From JAGOZV01 sp964622895 (GTDB lineage: Bacteria > Patescibacteriota > Saccharimonadia > Saccharimonadales > Saccharimonadaceae): a stretch of DNA of 45,338 nucleotides. Made by a program: the position numbers and the translations under genes. The stretch spans positions 1 to 45,338 of the forward strand of contig CAZUSB010000002.1 of the NCBI GenBank assembly GCA_964622895.1. Direction: 5' to 3'. Position 1 is the stretch's first letter, and each line of letters starts with the position of its first letter. Positions 21,953 to 31,293 of the stretch are shown piece by piece. Below the pieces are notes generated by a model. It had not been told where the DNA came from, ran no database searches, and was given only the letters and a program-made list of their open reading frames with translations.

Positions 21953-24900
21953 CTAAGCTACATCTTCCGCATCTTGGGCTATCTCGTCTTCAAGATTTTC
22001 CTCAATGATTGCTTCATCGTTTGAGTGACGCGCGCCAGTACCAACTGGAATCTTGCGTCCGATGATGACATTTTCTTTGAGCCCCTGTAGTCTATCAACT
22101 CGTCCGCTGACAGCTGCGTTTATCAAGACACGAGTCGTATCCTGGAACGAAGCTGCCGACAAGAAGCTGTCAGACCAGATAGATACTTTGGTAATACCAA
22201 GTAATAACTGCGTATAGGTAATCAATTCCTTGCCATTTACCGCTAGTTCTGCATTTGCTTCTACGACACTCGCTTTTGATACGATGTCGCCTGATACAAA
22301 TGAACTGTCACCAGGATCTTCAATCTGAACACGACTAAACATCTGTCTAACTATCACTTCTAGGTGCTTGTCTGCCACGTCTTGCCCTTGTGCCGCATAG
22401 ATACGCAAAACATCATTGATGATATAGCGCTGTGTTGCTTCTGAGCCCTTTAACCTCATCAAATCATGTAGGTTTAGAGAGCCAGAGCTTAATCTATCGC
22501 CGGGCTGTACTTTATCTCCAGCCATAACCTGCACTTGAAGTCCCGCAGGTATTTCATACTTAACAGGCGCACCAGCGGCTGTAGTTAGTATAATGTGTGA
22601 CTTGGTGACTTCAACATTTCCGTCAAATCCAGCAACTAGTGGCTTGGACTCATCTTCGGCCGTTGCTAGAACATCGCCAACTTTGACATTACTGCCGGTC
22701 TTGACGACAGCTTTTCGGCCATCTAGTGGGATGCGATCACTAACTCCTGCATCAGGGGTAACTTGAACAACATTGTTTTTACCGCTTTCCCAAACATCTA
22801 CTGTACCAGCAATTTCTGACATAAAGGCCTGGCCTTTTGGTGTACGAGCTTCAAACAACTCTTCTACACGAGGTAGACCCTGAGTAATGTCTCCGCCGGC
22901 CACTCCACCAAGGTGGAATGTTCGTAATGTCAACTGAGTACCTGGCTCTCCGACAGACTGTGCTGCGATTGTGCCAACAGGCTGATCACCTTCAACCAAG
23001 TGTCCGGAAGCCATATCTATACCATAGCTCTTTCGTGGGATTCCACGTAAGTTTTTTGTAGATAGTACGGACTGTATTTTAACCCTCTCAATACTTTGAT
23101 CTGCATCAATTTCATCAGCAATTTTTCGGGTAATAAGCTCATCTGCCCCTATATGCCCTGGAACTTCTTCAGCCGTATAGCGTCCATATAGACGATTACC
23201 AAAGTCGATCATGGTCTGTTCTGTTTCGTTGCGGTAGATATCAAATCCATCGTCATCACCTTCTACATCTTCTATAGTAAAGACGTCTTGTGAGACATCA
23301 ACCAAGCGGCGAGTTAGATAACCAGAGTCGGCTGTCTTTAGCGCGGTGTCAATTAAACCTTTACGCGCACCACGAGTAGCCACGAACTGCTCAAGCGAGC
23401 TGAGTCCTTGACGATAGTTACTGCGTACAGGTAGCTCAATTTCTTGGTTTGTTGCGTCAACCATGATACCGATGCTGGCTGCGGCTGACTTGATGTTAGA
23501 TACATCACCACGAGCACCAGACTCAACCATCACGCTAATACTTGTATCCATGTCTTTTAGGCGCTCTTTGATCAACTCTGTGATCTCGGTGTTATTGATT
23601 TGTCGCCATACGCCCACTGTTAGGTTGTAGCGCTCCTCCTCAGTAATCAAACCTTGGTCGTATTGTTCGGCTATCAAGGCAACTTTTTCATCACCCCTCT
23701 TTAGAATCTCCTCAATTTCTGGAAATTCTACGTAATCATCTTTTCCAGTAGAAACAGCGGCGATTGTCGCAAAGCGGAAAGCTTGACCCTTCATACGGTC
23801 AGCAACAACTGCAGTCTCTTTTGCCCCATAATCTTCAAAGATTTGCGCCAAGACTTTTTTCAGTTGCTTTTTGTTTTGTACCGCATTGTCATATGGGAAG
23901 TCTTCTGGCAAAATCTCGTTAAAGAATACTCGGCCTAGTGTTGTGTCACGGAATTCACCTTTTGTAAACACACGAATCGGACTATGTAAATCAAGTTTAC
24001 CGTCGTCATATGCCATCTCGGCTTCATAGACAGAGCTGTATGGTTTTCGTTCAGCTGTTTGTGCGGAAGGCTTTTCGTATGTCAAATAATAGTTGCCAAG
24101 AACGATGTCCTGTCCAATATTTAGAACTGGTGAACCGTCAGCTGGCTTTAGCAAGTTGTTAGTTGCACTCATCAAATCTCGAGCTTCCGCTTGCGCTTTG
24201 TCAGAAAGTGGAAGGTGGACTGCCATTTGGTCACCATCGTAGTCGGCATTAAAGCCGTTTGCGACAAGTGGGTGTAGCTGTATTGCCTGACCTTCAACCA
24301 AGACTGGTTTAAATGCTTGCACAGACAGCCTGTGAAGTGACGGTGCACGGTTTAATAGTACATACTTTCCCTTGATAACCTCATCAAGAGCATCCCAAAC
24401 TACAGTTTCGCCCGAATCGATCAATCGAGAAGCTGTACGAATATTGTGTGCGTAGTCGTTTTCTATTAACCAACTAATAACAAAAGGTTTAAACAGTTCA
24501 ATTGCCATTTGCTTTGGTAGGCCACATTGATCAATTTTTAGCTTTGGACCAACCACAATAACTGATCGTCCAGAATAATCTACGCGCTTTCCGAGTAGGT
24601 TTTGGCGGAAACGTCCCTGTTTTCCTTTTAGCATGTCACTAAGGCTTTTTAAGCGGCGTCGACCACCGGCAGCACTAACTGCACGATTACCTCTAGCGGC
24701 ACTGTTGTCAATCAATGAATCAACAGCCTCTTGAAGCATTCTTTTTTCATTTCGCTGAATCACTTCTGGTGCGTTTAAGTCAATCAGCTTCTTTAGACGG
24801 TTGTTTCGGTTGATAACACGGCGATATAGATCATTTAGATCTGATGTTGCAAACCGGCCTCCGGTAAGCTGAACCATTGGTCGCAGGTCTGGTGGAATAA

Positions 24901-25798
24901 CTGGTAGAACCGTCATCGTCAAACTACTTGGCTTGATGCCAGCAGCTTGCATTCCCTCAAGGGTTTTTAGTCTTTTGAGTAGTTTTAGTCGTTTTTGACC
25001 TTTTGAACCTTCAGCTTCTTCGCTTAGCTCGACAATTAATTGATCTAAATCTATTTCATCAAGTAGCTCCTTCATGGCATCTCCACCCATACCAACACGA
25101 ATTAATTCTTCGTACTCTTCGGGTAGATTGCGGTAATCAGTTTCACTAATCAAAGCTCTTTTTACCAAGCTATCTAGTTGGCTCTTCTTCAACAGAAATG
25201 TATCTTCTAGTTCATTTAGTTCTTTTGTCTGAGCTTGGGCTAGTTTCTTGATATCTGCATTATTTTCGTCAGCCATTTTTTCATAACGTATCTTGATAGC
25301 GGCTTTGGCTGCGTCATTTTCTGCCTCTAGGTCTGCAATAAATTGCCCGCGCTTCTCTTCATCAACTTCAAGAATTACATAAGTGGCGAAATAAGCGATT
25401 CGCTCTAGATTTCGGACAGTAATACCCAACAGCAAGGAAATCGCACTTGGGGTGCCGCGCATAAACCAGATGTGTGCGACTGGAGCAGCTAATGTAATAT
25501 GCCCCATGCGTTCACGACGTGAAATAGCTTTTGTCACAATATCACCGTTTTTATCTACCGCCACTTCACGGGAACGGACTCCTCGCATTTTTGTGTCATG
25601 TGGATTAATATCTTTTACTGGCCCAAAAATCCTTTCGCAAAATAGACCGTCACGCTCTGGTTTTTGTGTACGATAATTAATCGTTTCTGGTTTAGTTACT
25701 TCACCGTGACTCCATTTTAGTACGTCTTCTGGACTAGCAACTACCAGGCGAACCGCATCAAAGTCTGCGATCCCTGTTTGTTTCATTACGCGCGCCAT
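21953..25798 (-). CDS. rpoC: DNA-directed RNA polymerase subunit beta-prime lacking both zinc sites
   Basis: 1281 residues. The catalytic NADYDGDQM near 515-523, the bridge-helix region (GARKGL and TALKTADSGYLTRR) and the trigger loop LTLRTFHLGG are all present. The N-terminal zinc-binding domain, normally a four-cysteine ribbon between RIFGP and RRERMGH, is present in length (residues 61-95) but has no cysteine. The second site, normally Cys plus a CxxxxxxCxxC cluster before YG, reads DVEGD near 843 and LSTKNLRGIPRKSYG near 910-924, again without cysteine. Only two Cys remain in the protein (Cys54 in FCERIF, and one in DQCGLP). Residues about 145-215 are a charged coiled-coil insertion. The gene abuts rpoB with no spacer and ends at a strong terminator. 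Confidence 0.97.
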   Translation of the reverse strand: MARVMKQTGIADFDAVRLVVASPEDVLKWSHGEVTKPETINYRTQKPERDGLFCERIFGPVKDINPHDTKMRGVRSREVAVDKNGDIVTKAISRRERMGHITLAAPVAHIWFMRGTPSAISLLLGITVRNLERIAYFATYVILEVDEEKRGQFIADLEAENDAAKAAIKIRYEKMADENNADIKKLAQAQTKELNELEDTFLLKKSQLDSLVKRALISETDYRNLPEEYEELIRVGMGGDAMKELLDEIDLDQLIVELSEEAEGSKGQKRLKLLKRLKTLEGMQAAGIKPSSLTMTVLPVIPPDLRPMVQLTGGRFATSDLNDLYRRVINRNNRLKKLIDLNAPEVIQRNEKRMLQEAVDSLIDNSAARGNRAVSAAGGRRRLKSLSDMLKGKQGRFRQNLLGKRVDYSGRSVIVVGPKLKIDQCGLPKQMAIELFKPFVISWLIENDYAHNIRTASRLIDSGETVVWDALDEVIKGKYVLLNRAPSLHRLSVQAFKPVLVEGQAIQLHPLVANGFNADYDGDQMAVHLPLSDKAQAEARDLMSATNNLLKPADGSPVLNIGQDIVLGNYYLTYEKPSAQTAERKPYSSVYEAEMAYDDGKLDLHSPIRVFTKGEFRDTTLGRVFFNEILPEDFPYDNAVQNKKQLKKVLAQIFEDYGAKETAVVADRMKGQAFRFATIAAVSTGKDDYVEFPEIEEILKRGDEKVALIAEQYDQGLITEEERYNLTVGVWRQINNTEITELIKERLKDMDTSISVMVESGARGDVSNIKSAAASIGIMVDATNQEIELPVRSNYRQGLSSLEQFVATRGARKGLIDTALKTADSGYLTRRLVDVSQDVFTIEDVEGDDDGFDIYRNETEQTMIDFGNRLYGRYTAEEVPGHIGADELITRKIADEIDADQSIERVKIQSVLSTKNLRGIPRKSYGIDMASGHLVEGDQPVGTIAAQSVGEPGTQLTLRTFHLGGVAGGDITQGLPRVEELFEARTPKGQAFMSEIAGTVDVWESGKNNVVQVTPDAGVSDRIPLDGRKAVVKTGSNVKVGDVLATAEDESKPLVAGFDGNVEVTKSHIILTTAAGAPVKYEIPAGLQVQVMAGDKVQPGDRLSSGSLNLHDLMRLKGSEATQRYIINDVLRIYAAQGQDVADKHLEVIVRQMFSRVQIEDPGDSSFVSGDIVSKASVVEANAELAVNGKELITYTQLLLGITKVSIWSDSFLSAASFQDTTRVLINAAVSGRVDRLQGLKENVIIGRKIPVGTGARHSNDEAIIEENLEDEIAQDAEDVA

Positions 25799-28700
25799 TT
25801 ACGCCTCCTCGCCTTCATTTATTGTTTCTTCAATCTCTTCATAATCTTGTACTGTGACTCCATTGTCCAGATCACCTAATTCGTCTGCCTCGTCTAATAT
25901 CTCTTCTGTTGGCTCAGCCGTTATAGAAACAGAATCTTCTTCACGATTTGAACTGATGATGGTCTCTGCATCAAGCATTTCGTCACCTTCAGATTCATCA
26001 AGTAGATCAACTTTTAGACCTAACCCTTGCAACTCTTTAACCAAGACGTTAAATGACTCAGGCAATTTTGGTCCCACAATCGGAATATTCTTGATGATAG
26101 ACTCATAGGCTTTTGCGCGTCCATAAACATCATCGGACTTGATAGTAATCATCTCTTGTAGAGTGTTGGCTGCACCGTAAGCTTCTAGTGCCCAGACCTC
26201 CATCTCTCCAAAGCGTTGACCACCATTTTGCGCTTTACCACCAAGTGGCTGTTGCGTCACCATAGCGTATGGTCCAGTTGAGCGGGCATGAATCTTGTCG
26301 GCTACCATGTGGTGAAGTTTCAAGATATGCATCACACCTACGGCAGTTCTTTCTTCGAACGGTGCGCCATCACGTCCATCATAAAGTTGGAATTTACCAT
26401 CTCTAGCAAAACCAGCCTTTTCTAGCTCGTCACTAATAACATCGTTAGGTACACCATTAAATGATGGCGAAGCCACCTTGTAGCCAAGCGCTCTAGCTGC
26501 CATACCGAGGTGAGTCTCAAATAATTGTCCGATATTCATACGGCTCGGCACACCAAGTGGGTTCAAAATAACATCAACAGGTGTTCCATCTTCCATGAAC
26601 GGCATATCCTCTACCGGCATAATGCGAGCAATCACACCCTTGTTTCCGTGACGACCTGCCAACTTGTCGCCAACAGAGATCTTACGAAGCTCAGCAACGA
26701 AGATTTGAATTTGTTCAATCACTCCAGCTTTGAGGTCATGTCCCAGTTCTCGGCTAAATCGTTTAACAGCGACAACCTTGCCACCACCAGCGTTATTCAT
26801 ACGGAGTGACGTATCACGAACATCTTTTGCTTTTTCTCCAAAGATAGCCCGCAGTAGTCTCTCTTCACTAGAAAGTTCTTGCTCACCTTTTGGCGTAATC
26901 TTTCCAACCAAAACATCTCCGGTTTTGACTTCAGAACCAATCTCTACCACACCTGTTTCATCAAGATGTCGTAATGATTCTTCACTGACATTTGGAATGT
27001 CACGGGTAACTATCTCGTCGCCAAGTTTTGTTTCGCGAATTTCAACTGTATATTCTTTGATATTTATACTTGTAAGAGTGTCGTCTTGAACTAAACGATC
27101 TGACAGTACGATGGCATCATCCATATTGTATCCACCCCATGGCATAAATGCCACTAGCAAGTCTTTACCGAGTGCGATTTCGCCGTCATCAATTGAGGCA
27201 CCTTCTATCAAGATATCGCCTTTTTTGACTTTGTCACCACGAGAAACTCGGACTTTTTGGTTGATAGAGCGCTCATCGTTAGATTTTGCAAAATGAATTG
27301 GCTGATACTTTTTGTTGCCGTCTTTGTACTTGACTTCAACTTCATCGGCATCTGCTCGAACAACTTCTCCAGCGCCTTCAGCTACCACTAATTGACTTGT
27401 ATTTTGTGCAACCACTTGCTCTATACCTGTACCAACACTTGGCGCTTGAGGCTGAATCAATGGCACTGCCTGCTTTTGCATGCTTGATGCCATCAAAGAT
27501 CGGTCAACACGGTTTTTCTCAACAAACGGAACCAAAGAAGCGGTTGAGCCGAGGATTTGTCGATATGCCACGTCCATATAAGTAACTTCGGTTGCATCCA
27601 CCTGCTCTGGCAGTAGTAGGTTTCTTGCAGAAACTCGCTCTTGTTTGAATGTGCCGTCATCATTTAATTCGGCGGCAGCATCGGCGATAACCTCTTTGGC
27701 TTCCTGCGCCGCATCCAAATAAACAATCTCGTCGGTTACTTTGCCATTTTTTACTTTTAGATATGGCGTCTCAATAAAGCCGTATTCGTTGACTTTTGCA
27801 TAAGTCGCTAAGTTCAATACTAGACCAATATTTGCTCCTTCGGGTGTCTCCACAAGGCAGATACGTCCGTAGTGAGTTGGGTGTGCATCACGTACATCAA
27901 AACCTGCACGCTCACGACTAAGTCCACCGGGACCCATAGAACTAAGACGTCGTTTGTGAGAAAGCTCAGCCAATGGATTTGTCTCGTCCATTAACTGTGA
28001 AAGTTGCGAACTTGCAAAAAACTCTCTAACTGCAGCGACGACTGGTCGCGCGTTGATTAATTGACTTGGTGTAACAGTTTCAATATCGCATAAGCTCATG
28101 CGGTCCATAGCATTTCTTTGTAGACGCAAAAATCCAACCCTAAATTGACGTTCAACCAGCTCTCCAACTAATTTAACGCGTCGATTTGACAGGTCATCTA
28201 TATCATCAGGTAGTTCCTGAGTATGATTCAATCGGATAATCTCAGAAATAATCGCTGTTAGGTCAGAAATTTGAAAGGTGCGATTTTCTGTTGTATTTGG
28301 TAGATCAACACCTAGTCGTTGATTGATTTTGTAACGTCCAACTCGACTATAATCATAGCGCTTAAAATCAAAGAACATTCGTTCTATCATGCTTTTAGCA
28401 TTTTCAACCGTCGCTAAGTCTCCTGGACGAATACGACGATAGACCTCAATCAAAGCCTCACTTTGAGAAGTTGCAGTATCTTTTTCAAGAGTTGCTTTTA
28501 TATTATTGACACCATTTTCTTCTGATGGTTCAAACATTTTGATCATCTCAGAATTTGAATAGCCACCAAGTGCTCGCAACAATGTCGTAATTGGCAGTTT
28601 ACGACGACGGTCAATCTTTACATAAATCGCACCATTTGCAGCGGTCTCAAACTCTAGCCAAGCACCGCGACCAGGAATAACTTTTGCGCCATAGTAATTT

Positions 28701-29155
28701 TTTCCCGCAACAGTATCTGCTGTAAAAAACACACCAGCTGATCGTATTAATTGTGATACAACCACTCTTTCCGTGCCGTTAACAATAAATGTTCCACGAT
28801 CAGTCATCCATGGATATTCACCGAGGTAAATTTCTTGCTCCTTGACGTCTCCTGTGACTTTATTTACCAGTTCAACATTTGCATAAAGCGGCGCTTCAAA
28901 TGTAATATTGTTTTCTTTTGCCCAGCTTTCTGAAAACTTCGGCTCACCGAACCAGTATTTACGAAAACTTAATGATAATTTTTGTCCAGTATAGTCATCT
29001 ACTGGATTGATTTCAGCAAAAATTTCACCGATTCCAGTCTCTACTAGCTCTCGCCAGCTTTTCCTTTGATGATCTATTAAATTTGGGATCTCTAAAGCTG
29101 TGTCATCTTTTGTAAAAAAGACACGCTTAGTATTTTTTGGCTGTTTTGTTGCCAC
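25799..29155 (-). CDS. rpoB: DNA-directed RNA polymerase subunit beta
   Basis: 1118 residues. The fork and rifampicin region reads SSQLSQLMDETNPLAELSHK then RRLSSMGPGGLSRERAGF; relative to E. coli the residue at 514 is Leu instead of Phe, and 517, 518, 532 and 533 also differ, while Asp516, His526, Arg529 and Ser531 equivalents are kept. The active-centre KxxxGDKLAGRHGNKG near 838-850 and the C-terminal switch region QQPLGGKAQNGGQRFGEMEVWALEAYGA are normal. The C-terminus has an acidic tail of about 60 residues. AAAGGAG lies 10 bases before the ATG. It is first in rpoBC with its own promoter and a structured leader; the L10/L7-L12 genes that often precede it are absent. Confidence 0.98.
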   Translation of the reverse strand: MATKQPKNTKRVFFTKDDTALEIPNLIDHQRKSWRELVETGIGEIFAEINPVDDYTGQKLSLSFRKYWFGEPKFSESWAKENNITFEAPLYANVELVNKVTGDVKEQEIYLGEYPWMTDRGTFIVNGTERVVVSQLIRSAGVFFTADTVAGKNYYGAKVIPGRGAWLEFETAANGAIYVKIDRRRKLPITTLLRALGGYSNSEMIKMFEPSEENGVNNIKATLEKDTATSQSEALIEVYRRIRPGDLATVENAKSMIERMFFDFKRYDYSRVGRYKINQRLGVDLPNTTENRTFQISDLTAIISEIIRLNHTQELPDDIDDLSNRRVKLVGELVERQFRVGFLRLQRNAMDRMSLCDIETVTPSQLINARPVVAAVREFFASSQLSQLMDETNPLAELSHKRRLSSMGPGGLSRERAGFDVRDAHPTHYGRICLVETPEGANIGLVLNLATYAKVNEYGFIETPYLKVKNGKVTDEIVYLDAAQEAKEVIADAAAELNDDGTFKQERVSARNLLLPEQVDATEVTYMDVAYRQILGSTASLVPFVEKNRVDRSLMASSMQKQAVPLIQPQAPSVGTGIEQVVAQNTSQLVVAEGAGEVVRADADEVEVKYKDGNKKYQPIHFAKSNDERSINQKVRVSRGDKVKKGDILIEGASIDDGEIALGKDLLVAFMPWGGYNMDDAIVLSDRLVQDDTLTSINIKEYTVEIRETKLGDEIVTRDIPNVSEESLRHLDETGVVEIGSEVKTGDVLVGKITPKGEQELSSEERLLRAIFGEKAKDVRDTSLRMNNAGGGKVVAVKRFSRELGHDLKAGVIEQIQIFVAELRKISVGDKLAGRHGNKGVIARIMPVEDMPFMEDGTPVDVILNPLGVPSRMNIGQLFETHLGMAARALGYKVASPSFNGVPNDVISDELEKAGFARDGKFQLYDGRDGAPFEERTAVGVMHILKLHHMVADKIHARSTGPYAMVTQQPLGGKAQNGGQRFGEMEVWALEAYGAANTLQEMITIKSDDVYGRAKAYESIIKNIPIVGPKLPESFNVLVKELQGLGLKVDLLDESEGDEMLDAETIISSNREEDSVSITAEPTEEILDEADELGDLDNGVTVQDYEEIEETINEGEEA

Positions 29156-29189
29156 GGTTAGACTACTCCTTTAAATTATTTAGTTGATA

Positions 29190-29268
29190 GGATTCTTTGG
29201 CCTGAAGATTCCTGCCTTTTGGTGCATCAGACGACTGCCAATTCGTTCCGACACAAAGAAACCAAAAG
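29190..29268 (-). promoter_or_regulatory. Structured leader of rpoBC
   Basis: The leader (about 127 bases) has two inverted repeats: CTTTTGGT / ACCAAAAG (29261-29268 with 29216-29223, 8 bp, enclosing 37 bases) and a near-perfect hairpin spanning 29190-29212 (GGAATCTT with AAGAATCC, one mismatch). No T-run follows either. They could serve attenuation or feedback control of the beta subunits. Confidence 0.45.
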
Positions 29269-29288
29269 TCCACTACTTCTTGCTAATT

Positions 29289-29317
29289 AGTATATATGAT
29301 AAATCAACCAAAGTCAA
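29289..29317 (-). promoter_or_regulatory. Promoter of rpoBC
   Basis: Minus strand: -35 TTGACT at 29312-29317, 17-base spacer, -10 TATACT at 29289-29294. Predicted start near 29282. Confidence 0.85.
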
Positions 29318-29353
29318 CAAATTTATCTATTTTGCGAGATAGGTTTTCTGGCT

Positions 29354-29941
29354 TTAGATAACAGAGTCAATAATTCCGTACTTCTTGGCTTCATTTGCAC
29401 TCATCCAAAAATCACGGTCTACGTCTTTTTCAATTTTTGCCAGTGACTGGCCGGTATTTTTGGCTAAAATTTTATTTAACGTCTTTTTTAGGAAAATGCC
29501 TTCGTTTAACATAATCTCTTGATCAGTAATCTTGCCTTTGGTGCCACTGGACGGTTGGTGGATCATAATTCTACTATTCGGGAGGGCAAATCGCTTACCT
29601 TTTGTGCCGCTAGACAATAAAAACGCACCCATGCTAGCTTGCAACCCTATACCAATCGTCTGAATATCTGGCTTAATATATTGCATAGTGTCATAAATCG
29701 CCAATCCATCATAAACGCTGCCACCTGGACTATTTACATACAACTTAATGTCAGACTTTGGGTCTTCATAGGCAAGATGCAACAACTGAGCCACCACTAA
29801 ATTGGCCGTATGCTCGTTGACCTCATCGCCCAAAAATATAACTCTTTCTTTTAGTAGACGAGAATAAATATCAAAAGCCCGTTCGCCCTGAGGTGTCGTC
29901 TCTATAACTGTTGGCACAAGATAGTTTTTCGGTTTGCTCAT
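29354..29941 (-). CDS. clpP: ATP-dependent Clp protease proteolytic subunit
   Basis: 195 residues from the ATG at 29939-29941, with AAGGA 5 bases upstream; a five-codon longer form has no such site. The catalytic triad is Ser103 (QASMGAF), His128 (MIHQPSSG) and Asp177 (DRDFWMSA). The motif YVNSPGGSVYDGLAIYDTMQ near 68-87 is typical. ClpP forms a tetradecameric barrel fed by ClpX or ClpC, neither encoded here. It lies 37 bases after the trigger factor gene, the same neighbourhood as tig-clpP in many bacteria. Confidence 0.97.
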   Translation of the reverse strand: MSKPKNYLVPTVIETTPQGERAFDIYSRLLKERVIFLGDEVNEHTANLVVAQLLHLAYEDPKSDIKLYVNSPGGSVYDGLAIYDTMQYIKPDIQTIGIGLQASMGAFLLSSGTKGKRFALPNSRIMIHQPSSGTKGKITDQEIMLNEGIFLKKTLNKILAKNTGQSLAKIEKDVDRDFWMSANEAKKYGIIDSVI

Positions 29942-29978
29942 AATATTCCTTTGCAAAAATTGTATACGCGCTATAAGG

Positions 29979-31265
29979 CTATTTTTTTGTTATCTCAATC
30001 AGCTTATCAACAGTTTTTTCAGTTGCTAAACGGTTTTTGATGTCCTGGATAACAGCCTCGTCATCAAGTTGTGCCACCACTTGAGGGTTGTCTTTGTATT
30101 GAATCTTAAACATATTAATCTGGTTAGTCAACTCTTCAGGAGTAACCTCAACTTTAAGCTCTTTGCTGAGTTCTGCTAGTGCTAATCCACTCTTGACTCG
30201 TTTGACAGCAACAGGCTCAACCTCCTTAACGATCCAATCGTCCTTGTCTTTGAACTTGTTGACTTCAATATAGTTATCTATTGTTAAACCTTGGTAGGCG
30301 AGATTTTGTATAAAGTCTTGTTCAATCAAACGTTTTTGGTCTTCTATCATTACCTTAGGAGTTGGGATTGTGCTTTTGTCTACCAACTGTCCAACGAGTT
30401 CTTCTTTTTGCTTTTCTTGAGCTTCAAGCTCCTTTTGCTTTGTCAACTGCTCGGTAATGTCTGCCTTCAATTCAGCGGCCGTTTCAAATGGACCCGCTTT
30501 TTTTGCCAATTCATCGTCAAGTTCCGGTTCGGTTTTTTCATTGACTGAATTAATCTTAACAGTAAAGACGACTTTTTGCCCTGCCATCTCCTTGGCATGA
30601 TAATCCTCTGGAAAAGTCAAATCAATATCAAACTCTTCGCCTGCTTTGTGCCCAACTAGAGCTTCTTCAAAACCAGGTATAAATGAGGCTGAACCCAATT
30701 CCAAGTCAAAACCTTGAGCTGTACCACCATCAAATGCGACATCATCTTTTTTGCCTGTAAAGTCAATATTTAAAGTGTCGCCATTTTTTGCTTTTCGCTT
30801 GACTTCTTTTTTCTCTGCAAAAGCTTGCTTAATCCGGCCAATAACTTCATCGATATCTTTTTGGTCAACTTTTTCAGGCTTGATTGTTGACTTTAACTTT
30901 TTGTAATCGCCAAGCTTTATTTCTGGCAACACATCGGCTTCGGCGGTAAATTCAACCGTCTCTCCGGGTACAAATTTCTTTACCTCCACTTGAGGACGCT
31001 CTAGCGCCTGTATGTCTTCTTTTATAAAAGCTTCAGCTACAGCCTTTGAGATTGCATTATTCAATATTTCATCTTGCAATTTAACGGGATCGGCATTTTT
31101 TAATGCAACATCAAAAGGTACCTTACCTTTTCTAAATCCTGCGACTTTCATCTCTTTTGCTAGTTTTGTAATTGCTACTTTTTCAGCATCCGCTAGTTCT
31201 TTTTTGTCTAGCGTAATGGTCACTTCTGTTCGGGTGTCACTAATCTTCTTTACATTTGTCTTCAT
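29979..31265 (-). CDS. tig: Trigger factor (ribosome-bound chaperone, peptidyl-prolyl isomerase)
   Basis: 428 residues, full length. The N-terminal ribosome-binding domain has the signature GFRKGKVP near 44-51 that docks on L23. The FKBP-type domain spans about 150-235 (NGDTLNIDFTGKKDDVAFDGGTA, then GSASFIPGFEEALVGHKAGEEFDIDLTFPEDY), and the C-terminal substrate-binding domain follows. The start at 31265 has no Shine-Dalgarno sequence; an extended -10 box ends 9 bases upstream, so the message is probably leaderless. It precedes clpP. Confidence 0.96.
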   Translation of the reverse strand: MKTNVKKISDTRTEVTITLDKKELADAEKVAITKLAKEMKVAGFRKGKVPFDVALKNADPVKLQDEILNNAISKAVAEAFIKEDIQALERPQVEVKKFVPGETVEFTAEADVLPEIKLGDYKKLKSTIKPEKVDQKDIDEVIGRIKQAFAEKKEVKRKAKNGDTLNIDFTGKKDDVAFDGGTAQGFDLELGSASFIPGFEEALVGHKAGEEFDIDLTFPEDYHAKEMAGQKVVFTVKINSVNEKTEPELDDELAKKAGPFETAAELKADITEQLTKQKELEAQEKQKEELVGQLVDKSTIPTPKVMIEDQKRLIEQDFIQNLAYQGLTIDNYIEVNKFKDKDDWIVKEVEPVAVKRVKSGLALAELSKELKVEVTPEELTNQINMFKIQYKDNPQVVAQLDDEAVIQDIKNRLATEKTVDKLIEITKK

Positions 31266-31274
31266 AATAAGTCT

Positions 31275-31283
31275 ATTGTATCA
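31275..31283 (-). promoter_or_regulatory. Extended -10 promoter of tig
   Basis: TGA plus TACAAT on the minus strand (TACAAT at 31275-31280). Predicted start falls within about 2 bases of the tig ATG. The -35 region (TTTAAG at 17-base spacing) is poor. It lies in the 28-base gap after hisS. Confidence 0.55.
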
Positions 31284-31293
31284 GATAATCTTG

